A DNA stretch of 64,000 nucleotides, from positions 248,001 through 312,000 of the forward strand of contig JAVHJL010000006.1 in NCBI GenBank assembly GCA_036971715.1. Reading direction: 5' to 3'. Made by a program: the position numbers and the translations under genes. Under the pieces are notes generated by a model. That model searched no databases, was not told where the DNA came from, and saw nothing but the letters and a program-made list of their open reading frames with translations. The number at the start of each line of letters is the position of its first letter. Positions within the stretch are counted from its first letter, which is position 1. This DNA comes from Arthrobotrys musiformis (Eukaryota > Ascomycota > Orbiliomycetes > Orbiliales > Orbiliaceae). Positions 45,736-57,562 of the stretch are shown one piece after another.

Positions 45736-48700
45736 ATATATATATATATTCTCTCCCATCTAGCCCTGTGTATTATATCAGGGGGGGTGGAGGAGGCATT
45801 GTATTTTTTGTGTTTGCAGCGTATATTTGTGTAAAAAGGGCATTTACGTCCCTTTTTTCATCATACTTTTATTGTTTACTGTTAAGTATAAGCATAAGCA
45901 CAATATTGTGCGTGGCATGGCCTGAAGGGGGGGAACGGTCTACATTCATTGTCTTTATTGCATCGTCTAATATTCTACTGTATCTTATGTTACATTTTGC
46001 CTTCTTTTTCTGTACGAATTTGTTTCATTTTTCTTTCTGCAGCACTGCTTTTTGGAATCCTTTGGGTTGAAAATTTGGGGATTGGGGGAAGCAAAGATGC
46101 AGCGGTCATGGTATCATGATTTTTCTTAACACCACCAGGTCAGCAATTGTTGTTCCTTTTTGTGCGTTAATGTGTATTTTTTTTATGGGGCCTGTTGGCA
46201 TAATATGCATATGCGCGAGCAGGCGTTTTATGTTGTATGTATACGTATGTACGCGTATACATGTTATGTTTGTATGTATGTCTATGGTATCGGGGAAGTT
46301 GTAGTGTAGTCTACGTACCTGGGTATTTGTTGGATTTTTACACACAATTTTTTTATATTTATTTTACTATAGCGGAAGGGCATCGAGACATTTAGATGAT
46401 GACTTTGGCTTACAATGAGTTGATTGTGGTAATTTGCGGTAGACGGTTTGGTAGTGTTACCTAAGCCGGATGGATCTTGCTATATATAACTTAAGCACGA
46501 GCACAAGGTATGTGCACTAGGGAGTACGTGGTTAAGGTATGCTGTGGGAAGTGGAACCGGGGAGAGCCCTGTTGGAGATTGGGCAGGAGAAAAGCACGAT
46601 GTCATCATTTTGTTTTCGATTGTTGGGTTGGGGGGAGGAAGGAATAAGGTAAGTTGTGGTGCGTCTGGGTGATTCTATTGGACGGGGCATATAGACAATA
46701 GCTTTAGCTAAAGCAGTACCTTCTTGACTTTCTTATCCACTTATCTCCACTTATAATGAAGAGATAGATGGCGTTAAAATCGTAAAGGCATAAATGGTTA
46801 GGCGGTACTTTGCCATCTGTGCCTTATTTTGTGAGATAAATCTGTGCCTTGTCTCGTCGCTAGACTCCTCAAACTGCCTGTGCCACGGTTTGAGTAGACT
46901 ATTTTTGTGATTTAATTTTTTATAGGTTTCTTTGAGTAAGATATTGTGGCTTTCCAGAGATACTCCGGTTGGCGAATTCTGGCCCATGGGAGCGTGCGTA
47001 GTATGTAAGGACGACGTACTCCGGCGGTTCGGGATCATAAGGACTTGCTTCCGCCCCGCTTTTTGGGCTCATGAGCGAGTAAGTGAGCGAGAAGAGAGCA
47101 GAGAGAACAGATGTTTAAATTTACATTCGGTCAAGGATCATAATTCGATCGATATCTGCAGGCGTCGGGAACTCGGGCGCCAAAACAAATGGGGTCAGTC
47201 ATAAGTGCAAACGTATTCTTCTTTTTTTTCGCATGTCCTTTTTTCTTTCTTTCTTGTTTGGACGGGTGCACAGTCATGGCACGAGGTAGCGAGAAGGTCA
47301 TTGTCGGTAATATGCTTCGGCGGGAGTTACATCTTCATGACATGCATGTTTGTTCTCTCCCTTGTAAATGGAACCTTTCGAAATTTCGCGTGTGAAGAGG
47401 GAAGGGAAAAAGTCCGTGGAAAGACGCTAGCGGGCTTGTAAATTCGCGCTGAGGCAAAAGAATATGATATCAATAACCCCCATTCTTTGCTGTTTTAATC
47501 GGAATACTAATCAGCAAAGTATATGCTCAGCTCGAGGCTTGATCATAGCCTTGTAGTGAAATCGCCGCGGGTAGAAGTGAAATGCACCCCGCTTCGCATA
47601 TAATACCAAAAATACTTACTTCACCCGTCCTTCACAAGGGGAAGAAGGAAAGGTGAGGTAAATGGTAGTATTGAGTTAATGATGGGGCTTAACTTGTCTG
47701 TTCCTTGTACGGCTGTATGGGTTTCCATCCCATCCCATCATACTAGCCATGGAAGTAACAGGGTTTAATTCAGGAGCTCGAGCTTCGCAAGCCCTTTTTG
47801 TGGTAACCCGAGCTGTGCGGGGTGCTCGTGAAGGGGCAGGTGGGTCGGCCTGTCTTTTCTGGGTTAACAAAATCAGGATATCTTTGATTTCTTCATGATC
47901 ACGCAGATACTTACTCACTCGAGGGCAAGTACCTTATCTGGTGAATCAGAAGTGTGTACATCGGTACTCGAGTAGATACCTCGAGTACCCTCCCCGTCGA
48001 GGTATGTATATGGTGCCGGATAGCCAAGCAGGTACCTTTTGTCTCTCAAGCGAGAAGTGAATGTGATCGATCGCTGGGTGTAATATAAGTAGCATGGTTC
48101 CTGCGCGAAAGCGGACGATGGGACAAGGTAAAAGCAGGGCAAAGCAAGGCAGGCCGGCTGGGAATGCATTCTTTGATGAAATCATCATCGCCATCATTCT
48201 ATCGGTTCATCTTATTATGTCCGTAGCATTGGACAGTCATTAATAAATCTGTTCTGGAAATAATTCTTTTGGGTCAACTTCAACTGTCTCCTCAAATCTG
48301 ATCTTGTCGACGACTTAACTTACTTCCTTACCCAGCCTTCCTCGTTCATGCATCGTTGATGTTGAATGAATGTTGATGTTATAATTATAGTTAATGCTGA
48401 TGTTGATGGGGTTCTCGGGTTGATGCATATGCCCCAGCGCTTATAACTACAGCCTCCCACTCAATCAGCACTATAATAATATTAATATAGTAGACTCTCT
48501 GCCTGTCTGCCTACGCAAAGCCAATATCAAAGATTCTCCATCCATCCGCCCATCCATCAACCATCTTATCTCTTCTCCTACCATCACCAACCTCCCGTCA
48601 ACGTCGACAGGCATCAAACCCAGCTATCTACGAAATACAGTATTTACCCTCTCAAGCCGGGAACCTACATACTTGCATCCAAAGTGCAAATACCCATACC

Positions 48701-49627
48701 CGTCATATGCACGGCCTCCAGGTCTGGCGCTGAAACAAGCGTGTGAAGAGGTATTCCTGCCTGAGACCAAAAAAAAAAAACCGACCCGCAGCATCGGATC
48801 CCAGTGATTACGCTATTCGCCAGATTTTTATTCCCTCCCAACCAACCGATAGTTTACTCGCTAAGTACTTCATGTGCAGTACTTGGTAGGAGGGGGCATA
48901 AGTACCTTTTGACTCCTAAAGCCAAAGCAAAAAGGGCTACATACGGCGGTCTAAACAAGACACACTTGAAGAGTGCATACTTGACAGACAGACATACAGA
49001 CTTTATACTTACATACGAACATCTTTCGACAAATAGTCTGCTAGCTCGTCTTGCAGATAGTCAGAACGGAACAGGGCAGACACATTCCTCCTTGAGCTGC
49101 TGGTGCTGGTTCTGCCACTAGTTGCTGCTCGATACTGCTGGTTCTGCTGGTTCTGCTGGTGCCGTCGCTGCTGCCACATCGAGGTCCGGTTCTAATCGAT
49201 AACTCCCCCATTCTTCCTCGCTTCCTTTCGCTCTCTTACTTCCACTTCTGTCTCCCTCGCCATCTCGCCCACTCCGTCCAGGCCATTACACATATATCCT
49301 TCCATTTCTACGCTACTCTCCGAAACCCCGAGATACTTCAATCCCGACTCTCGCCTTTCCCGTTCTTCCCGGATACGGAAAGCCCCTCATCGTTCAAATA
49401 CTACCACCACAAACACCTCTCCCACCACTACCACGACCACGACCACGACCGACGGACGCCCTACCTTTCGTGTTCCTTTTCTTCGACTTTCTGTTCTTTT
49501 CTTTTCTTTTTCCCTCTCATTTTCGACTATTTTCTTTGGGTAGAATTTAGGGTGCTGCCTTTTCTTGGGTCAGCCCTTTCCCATAAAATTCACCGTGTTC
49601 ACCCCGCCACAAATCACGTATCTCAAG
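45736..49627. other. Intergenic and 5' leader, 3.9 kb; no gene seen
   Basis: Exchanger 3' flank, then AT-rich DNA. Short frames have no family features. The frame 49159-49749 is Ser/His/Phe-rich low-complexity sequence and is best read as the leader and promoter of the kinase. A 17-base motif at 48135-48151 is shared with 26686-26702. GCTGGTTCT-type triplet runs occur at about 49105-49165. Confidence 0.5.
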
Positions 49628-50333
49628 ATGGAACAGCCGGCAGTCAGACCGCAGCTTACGAAAACCGTGCCGACAGTTCAACAACATCATGTCCCGGCCC
49701 CTCAGTCGCAATCGGATGCTGCAGCGACAGATTCCCTTGTCAATGGTGACTTGAAAAAGGTACCCGGTTTAATTTTTCTCTCGTTTTTCCTTCTTACCGC
49801 CTTCAATCTGGTTTTAATCGTTATTGTAATTTTTTAACTGACCACATGGCTCTTCAGGGCCAGAAGAGAAAGGGCCAAGAACTACGACCTATCATAACGG
49901 CCGACGGCAAGCCAGTTGTCGGGGAGGCTGATAGCATAGCTCAAGTCCAGTACATCGCGGCGAACCCGTAAGTCACTCTTGCCTCACTCGAGTTTTTGGG
50001 GTCTTTCTTTGTTACTTTCTTTTTTTTTTTATTGCTTGGTATAAAATCCATTATATAATATCCCTTATAAAAACGCCCAGTTTTATATTCTTCCCAAATC
50101 ACACATTGGCACCTCGTTACCGTTACCATTGCACCCCAGAGGCGTGGATATCTGAAGATCTGCAAACAGCTCTTGCTCTCGCTCTCCGGTTTCCTTCTCG
50201 TACTCCTCCTCCCCTGTTTGAAGCTCATAATGTCATTGAGTTTACCTGTTTGTCCTGGCCTCGCTTCTGCAGCAGCTTCCGGGCTTTTAAACTTTTCTCT
50301 AGCAATACCTCCTCCACAAATCACGTACACTGA
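49628..50333 (+). other. Spliced upstream reading frame in the leader of the SRPK kinase gene
   Basis: ATG at 49628 opens a 44-codon exon (49628..49759, donor GTACCC). It joins in frame to 49858..49967 (acceptor CAG, strong donor GTAAGT), reading GQKRKGQELRPIITADGKPV and ending AANP. The strong acceptor at 50271-50272 (GCAG) gives a frame that stops at TGA 50331-50333, four bases before the kinase ATG at 50338. Other strong acceptors (50138-50139, 50301-50302) also lead to early stops. Only weak acceptors (before 50142 or 50241) would fuse this frame to the kinase. It is therefore either a translated upstream ORF or the true kinase N-terminus reached by a splice I cannot settle. Confidence 0.45.
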
Positions 50334-50337
50334 CATC

Positions 50338-52083
50338 ATGAAACATGAAAAAAGGACCATCGCCGAGCCCTCGGATGCCCCCCAGTCCCAAAAGGCGTAT
50401 ACTACCACATCGGCGGCCCCGGAATCCCAAGGCAGGCAACAATCTGACGAATCGGAGGAAGAAAACGAAGTTACGGCCGACGAGGAAGATTTTGAGGACT
50501 ACTGCAAGGGAGGCTATCACCCGGTGGAAGTCGGCGAACAATTCAAGGATGGAAAGTATACGGTCATAAGGAAGCTTGGCTGGGGCCATTTCTCTACTGT
50601 CTGGCTCTCCAGGGACAACGAAACCGGCCGACATGTCGCCCTAAAGGTGGTGCGTAGTGCCGCCCACTATACGGAAACAGCGTTGGACGAAATCAAATTG
50701 CTCCAGAAGATCGTTACTGCTAAGCCGGACCACCCTGGCAGGCAGTTTGTGGTCTCGCTACTGGACTCGTTTGAGCACAAGGGACCCAATGGGACACACG
50801 TATGCATGGTATTCGAGGTGCTTGGAGAGAACCTTTTGGGTTTGATCAAAAAATGGAATCATAGGGGTATTCCAATGCAGCTGGTCAAGCAAATCACAAA
50901 ACAGGTACTCTTGGGCCTCGATTACCTGCATCGGGAATGCGGGATCATTCATACGGATTTAAAACCGGAAAACGTGCTTATCGAGATTGGGGACGTGGAA
51001 TCGATTGTGCGGCTTGTGGAGGGCGATACTGCCAAGGTTAATGGCGATAAAACGAAACCAGAGAGACCTTCGAATAGAAGACGGAGACGAACTCTGATCA
51101 CAGGCAGTCAGCCGTTGCCGTCGCCTGTGGCGACGACATTTGGCTCGAATCCATTCTTTGTCCCGAAATCGAAGACACATAGCCATAGCTCGCTAAGCAC
51201 ATTTATGGATTCTTCGGATAGCTCGACTCACCTAGATCCAGAATCTGCAAACAAGGCTAGGGAGAAAACTGCGTATGTTTTTGGGAGCAAACTCCTTTAT
51301 CCTTCTTCTAGCGATGGTGGGTATCGGGTGCTAATATAATCATGTAGAGAATTACTTACGGGAGCGATATCTGGAATCAATCTCGAGAAAACCGCGGACG
51401 AAACGGAACATACCCAAGAAACGCCCTTCCCGAACGATATGATCAAAGTGAAGATTGCGGATCTTGGAAATGCCTGCTGGACAAATCATCATTTCACCAA
51501 TGATATTCAGACCCGACAGTACCGTTCGCCGGAGGTTATTCTGGGTGCCAAGTGGGGTGCTAGCACGGACACTTGGAGTATGGCATGCATGGTGAGTGCC
51601 CATTTTCGACGATATAAACTGAAGTTAGTAGCTAAAACGGGCGCCTAGGTGTTTGAATTGATAACCGGCGACTACCTTTTCGACCCTCAGCAAGGAACGA
51701 AGTATGGGAAAGACGACGATCACATCGCGCAAATAATAGAATTATGCGGCAACTTCCCACGACATCTATGTATGGCAGGGAAATGGTCAATTGAGATTTT
51801 TAACAGAAAGGGCGAGCTCCGGAATATCCATCGCCTTCGCCACTGGGCCCTCCCTGATGTGCTTCGGGAGAAATATCACTTTAGCGAGAAGGATGGGAAC
51901 GAGATCTCGGACTTTTTATTGCCGATGCTCGAGCTCAATCCAGAAAAGCGAGCTAATGCAGGTGGGATGACCGGCCATCCATTCTTAGTGGATGCGAAGG
52001 GACTCGAGGCCCTTAAGTTAGATATTCCTGTCGGGTCGAGAGGTGGAATAGAGGGTTGGAGTAGTGAGGTAAAGAAGAGATAG
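50338..52083 (+). CDS. SR-protein kinase (SRPK; Dsk1/Sky1 family)
   Basis: Exons 50338..51272, 51348..51591 and 51649..52083 give 537 residues from this ATG; the frame stays open upstream to at least 50142. After an acidic N-terminus comes the SRPK signature EDFEDYCKGGYHPVEVGEQF. The kinase domain follows: glycine loop KLGWGHFSTVW, HVALKVV (Lys about 103), the VFEVLGENLLGLIKKWNHRG hinge, HTDLKPENVL (about 204-213), a spacer of about 120 residues, then KIADLGNACW (DLG in place of DFG, normal for SRPKs), QTRQYRSPEVILGA and FELITGDYLFDP. The spacer splitting the lobes is a family hallmark. SRPKs phosphorylate RS-dipeptide proteins of mRNA processing and export and shuttle between cytoplasm and nucleus. 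The tail AGGMTGHPFLVDAKGLEAL is conserved. Confidence 0.93.
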
Positions 52084-53801
52084 CTAATTGCTTCGGTTTA
52101 GCCTGGGTTTTATGTGGAGGCTGCCAGTTAGTTTGACCGTTTGACGGCTCCCTAATCCAACTTGCTCCTTGAATTCCTTTCATCCCTCCTTTTTTTTACA
52201 TTTGTTTATTATGTGGCTATGAGGAGTCTCTTTTGTCATAATAAATACTATGAACAGGGCCTGCAAGAGGAAATCCGTGGTTTTGTGGTTCATTTTATTA
52301 TTTCCTTTGTTTTTTTTCACTTTCCTACGAGATAGCGCTCAAACAGATGTGCTCAGAGGAGATATGGGATTTACGACCACGATCGTTATTTTTTCTCTTT
52401 TTTTACACCGACTGTTTTTTATAGTTTACTAGACTTTCAATTCTCTTACCTGTCATCGTTGACGGATCATTGGACCTGCCCGAGGTCTTCTCTTCTCACC
52501 CAACAGACTCTTTCGTTTCGCTTCGTTTCTTTTTCATTACTTACCATGGAACCTTGCAGGACCCCAAGTCATTCGCTACTAACACCTGGAAAAAAACCGG
52601 CGTTACCACCTTTCGCCGTTTGGGGCTTTTGTCTTCTCTGGCTGTTTTCTATTTTGCTTTTCTGGTATTACTACTATATACTATATAACGAGCTGTACCG
52701 AGTGTGTGATTGGGGATGATATAGCTACCTATAGCTACATAAGATCAGATCTTTCTAGCCTCGAAGTCTAGATCTTTCTCATTTTCTCTTCCCAGTTCCT
52801 TGATCCGTGCAGGCAGAAAGAGAACATGATACGGTATCGATGGGTTTTGGCAGCGGGAATACATGAGGCATTGTCCGCCTGCCCAATGGTGCCTCGTATT
52901 TATTCAGTCAATGGGATGTGTCTGTTTGAGGATATCGGATGCCAATGCCTCCACCCCCCTTCGACCTTCTCGTTTTTACATGTTTACGTGCGATGGGTCT
53001 ATCCTATGTATACCGCGGGGGTAGGATGCATATTGGGGGTTTGTATGATTGATATGGAGAGGAGATAGATTAATGAATTAATGGAATAGAGATAGACGCA
53101 TTTATGTTAGTCCGCAATTGCATCGTAGCGACTAATATAGTCGTGGAGGAATCACCAGCCACACTGCACTGACTCGAAGGCGTGGGTTACACAGGCCGGG
53201 AATTCTTAAGCTAGTTGGTCGAAAAGAGGCGGGACAGCCCGCAGCTTGGCTACAGGATTTGGTCTGAAATCTTCCCTTTTCTATCATGTCTACCCTGCCC
53301 AAGCTATTGTCGCTGGATCCTGCGCGAGTACTTATGCACCACGAGAGGAGAAAAAGACGGCAGGGCGTATTTCGAAGGAGGAATGCCTGTTTTTTCTTCT
53401 TTCCTTTTTGCTAGTCAATTGCCGGGTGGTTATTATGGCGGGGAGGCTTTGCAGATAATATTGTTTTATCGTAAGGGAAGAAATAGCGGGGAAATCGAAT
53501 GCAGGATTCCCCCTCCCTCGAAAACTTGAGATGCGCATATGCACCGCTAGGATTTTATGCAATTGGTTTTTATAAAACCTTTAAGTAGGCACATGAATAT
53601 CTCGAGCACATATAGTGCTGCACTTAAGGAAATAGTCCCTTTTCTGCTTAAAGATCCGTTATATATCTCCCAAACCAACTTACCTATTCGCACTCACCTC
53701 GAGTCGCTGTGGGTGAATTGAGAAGTCTAGTTCAACTACAACAGTGTGATAAAAGAACTTTAGACCGTCGGCGCAGGCTCGGAAGCCTGCTAAAATTTAG
53801 T
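52084..53801. other. Intergenic, 1.7 kb, between kinase and ankyrin gene
   Basis: T-rich and C/T-rich DNA. Several short frames (for example 52459-52719 and 52826-53068) are hydrophobic low-complexity peptides and match nothing I know. The frame of the next gene stays open a little upstream of its first ATG, to about 53709. Confidence 0.5.
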
Positions 53802-56037
53802 ATGGTATCACGGTTTACACCTTACATATTCCCGCTCAGGACGCCCGACGAGTCGGACACAGAATCTGATGGCGGTACCCCTCTCCGGGTGCATAAGAGG
53901 GATACGTTCATTGGGTCTGTCGATTTCGGAGTGAAACCCAAGGTAAATGTCAAAGATACGTACGTCTCCGTTGATTATCACCCTGTCGTTTTTTATATCA
54001 AAGTATACCCACTTATTGAAGTTGAGGATTATGGTAGCAGTATCGATAGGCTTTGGGATACTGCTGTTAAACGCCTGGATGGGAAGAGGCAACGCCGGCT
54101 CATCTACGACCTCGAAGGTCGGGTCACGACAAGCCAAAGCAACGCATTTCGCCTTCTCCTCGATGACATCCAACGGCAGCAGAATACGGTTATCGAATCT
54201 CGGCTGGCTTATACGGGGAAGGATGTTGGGTCCAGCCGTTGTGGCTTGCGGTGCATGGTAACCACTATGGAGCGGCGAGAACATTGATAGGACTTGGTGC
54301 CCCAGTCAATGCGAAAGATGTTGATGGGAACTCGAGCCTTATGGAGGCAGCAGTTCTCCCGGGGGATGAAGTTGAAATGGCGAGGTTGCTGCTTGACAAT
54401 GAAGCGGATATCGAAACTTTCAACAGGGATGAAATTTCGGTTTTGGACCGGGCAGTTATGAAGCGGAATAAGGAAGTTGTAAAGGAGTTGATACCTAGAG
54501 GGATCAAAATTGATAGAAAGGACAATGCAGGGCGGAATATCTTACATATTTGCGCAATAGAAGGGAGGCTTGAGATGCTCAAAATTTTTCTTGAAGCTGG
54601 TATGGTCTCGGAAATCGATACCCTGGACTGGTCTCGTCACCAGCCTCACCCAGACCTGGAACTGAGTACTGTTATGACGCCTTTACACCTAGCCGTTGAA
54701 CGGGGACACCTACCTATCGCCAATGAACTTATAACGCGCGGAGCCAGTGTCAATGTCGAGGCTACTAACAGTCTATGGACACCGCTGCACGACTCGGTCA
54801 AGGGAGGGTATTTGGAAATCACAGAGCTGCTTTTGAAAGCGGGAGTTGACCCCAATGCTGCCAATGAGGATGGTATAACCTGTCTTCACTACTGCTGGCG
54901 GACCGGGTCTGTTCCTTTGGCATCTTTGTTGCTTTCCCACGGAGCGGACATTCATGCAAAACAGAATAATCAGTCCACGGTATTGCATTGTGCGTGTTAC
55001 GAGGGCAGGCGCGAGTTGGCAGAGTTTCTAATCGCGAATGGTGCAAATATGGAGGATGAGACGAAGGAAGGGTTCTCACCGCTGCGGGTGGCAATGATGA
55101 GAAACCATTGGGATATCGCGGAAATGCTCATCGAGAATGGGGCGGATGTGAACCACAAGGATAGAAAAAGCTGGATGCCGTTACATGGAGCGGTGGGTAT
55201 GGGACAGAAACGTGGCGTGGAAATATTGGTTGCTGTGAAAGGAGTCGATTTAGAGGGACAGAACGAGGGATTTCTGACAGCGATTGGTGAAGCTTTGAAG
55301 GACAGCAAATACGAGATCGTCGAGATTTTGGCTAGAGCCGGGGCAAACTTGGAGACTACATCATATGAAAACTCTTCGCCACCATAAGAACAATGTTGAT
55401 TAATGCTTGTATAAATAATCGTATCGACTGCGTCGAGCTGTTGATGAGGCATAGAGCCAACGTCAATACTCGCGGGGATCCGAAGGAGTTGAGGCCTATA
55501 ACAATAGCCGCAATAGGCGGGGACTATGGATCGATGAAGCAGCTCATGAAATCGCCCCAGATCAAATTCGACGAGAGGGTTGGAATGAACACAGCGCTTC
55601 ACCTGACGAATTTCGACAAGGTACCCGAAATTACTGAGATCGAGAGCGCTAAGGACAGGGCTATTCTCGATCATCCTGGGTTTATGGGGCGCACGCCATT
55701 GATTGAAGCAGCCTCCATGGGTAGCCCACTCGCCACGCGGTGGCTAATAGGCGCCGGAGCGGATAAGCAGAAGGTTTGTTATGCTGGCATGACACCGTTA
55801 CACTATGCTTCATGGAGGGGCGAGCCGGAGATAATTGAAATCTTGATTCAGAATGGGGCGAATTTGGAGGCTGTGGATCTTCAGGAAAGGACACCGTTAT
55901 TCCTTGCGGTTGAAGGCGGGCATGGGCATGCGGTCAAGTTGCTGGTACAGGCTGGAGCCAAGCTAGAGAAGATAGGGAAGCGCCGGGAAATGATCGTGAA
56001 GTCGAGAGCCGAATGGCTAGGAGATATCTCTCTGTAG
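53802..56037 (+). CDS. Ankyrin-repeat protein, frame broken near 55385 (possible pseudogene)
   Basis: The first part starts at ATG 53802 (MVSRFTPYIF), has no recognised N-terminal domain, and changes frame between 54188 and 54236. A 47-base GT-AG interval (54189..54235) restores NTPLWLAVHGN, a canonical ankyrin opening. From there at least ten ankyrin repeats follow (for example MTPLHLAVERGHLPIANELI, SPLRVAMMRNHWDIAEMLIE). The frame ends at TAA 55385-55387 inside a repeat (NLETTSYENSSPP). The next frame resumes at once (INACINNRIDCVELLMRHRA) and runs with more repeats to TAG at 56035-56037. No intron fits at the second break, so a one-base change is likely, real or from assembly. Ankyrin proteins of this kind are numerous, fast-evolving and of unknown partner in filamentous fungi. 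Confidence 0.75.
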
Positions 56038-57562
56038 CATATATATGGGCAAAGACAGCGTATGGAGGAGAAGCAGCGAAACGCAAAACTTAAGTAAATT
56101 TGTTGCATTTTGTAGGTCCCTTAAAGCACTAAGCAGCGCCAGTCTCGACACTAGAAACAACCTGCTTGGAGGGCTACCACGGGTCTGCTATCTCGTAAAC
56201 CAAATCCTGCTGCGGGTGCGGGTGTGTATATGTACGTATATAGGCTCTGTACGTAGAATTATCTGTATAAAGAATCGAAACAAGGTCCTATAAACAATGC
56301 AAACCCGTCTGAACGTTCGAACGCTGGGCGATGTAACTACCTAGACTAGACGGTCACTGCGCACGTGCGCATGTGCGGTCTGGGTACGAGACCAAACTAG
56401 ACTACATTCGGAGATATATCTGATTGTGGTCGAGTCGAGGAGACGCACTATAGAGTTGTCTCCTGGGCTTGGGCACCCATTGCAACCTATGTCGAGAATT
56501 GATATTTGTCTTTATACACCCCAATTCAAATTCAGCACAGGAGGCAACACCGATTGGGAAAAGAATTAGATACTCAATTCAGGTTCCATAGATCCAGCGA
56601 GTCGAACAAATGTTTACTATATATTGCATATTGCCTAGCTATATACTTACTCAAGTACATGCTATGCATTATACTATCCTAGTCATACTATAATATCATT
56701 CTGCTAATATATACGGTATTAGTTCGAGCTAGCTATTGGCATCCATCGATATATATCGCAGATGGCTTGACCGAATTGCAACAATTTTTATGCGTTGGCA
56801 ATGGTCATTTCTATTTATTCTGGACCCATGGTAGGGCACTCAACCAAGCTCGATCGAGGGTATGTATACCAAATATAAATAAAAAAAAAGGAAAGAAAGA
56901 AAGAAATTTAAACATGAAAAGGAGGGGGCGGTGTCTATTCAACAGAAAATTCTAGTCCCATTCGTTACTAACTGCACTGCTGTATAATGGAGCTTAACTT
57001 GGTTCTGATACCATTCATAGTAGCTAGTTGGGCCGATGTTTTTATGGAGTACCAACGCTGCGGGGCCAGGTTAATTGATCGCATGACACATACTACACTA
57101 TAGGTACTTTTGAGGCGTTTGTGCGGGCAGCCACGCTCTTTTGCGAGGGTTTCGCAAGGACAGCTACGGAACCCGCGCCCCGCGGCAGCCTAATCTACCG
57201 TATTCGGGAAACTGGGAACTCGAAACGACACCGGTGCTACGTATCTCCTGGACATTCGTCAGTGGTCCACAAACCCGATCGAATATTCTGGACCGGTTGT
57301 ACGTACGTTAGTCACTCACGAAGAAACGGAGAAACGAAAATTCTGAGCTCGGGAGCGCAGTAAACTGGCGCAGCGTCAATGGGAAGTTGCCGAAACTTTG
57401 TAGGTGTATAAATTGGGCATCGCCCCAAGAGTCAAACTACAAGCTTTCGCCTTGGCTTGCATTTGAAAAAGTTCTCGAAGCTGGCGAACCAGGTTGTCGC
57501 CGACACTAACACTACAATCCAACGAAAGTCAACGCACTTGTTCGATACGTACGCTTGCGAAT
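56038..57562. other. Intergenic, 1.5 kb; promoter of the zinc transporter
   Basis: No gene supported. AT-rich region at 56590-56760 with many TATA-like words; an A tract and AAAG repeats at about 56880-56905. Confidence 0.5.

Noticed and set aside
49159..49749. 196-codon frame upstream of the kinase
   Set aside because: Low-complexity Ser/Phe/His sequence in C/T-rich leader DNA; it overlaps the better-supported spliced frame at 49628.
50142..50337. In-frame hydrophobic N-terminal extension of the SRPK kinase (LLLSLSGFLLVLLLP)
   Set aside because: It needs a weak acceptor and would put a membrane-like helix on a soluble kinase; it is more likely leader DNA.
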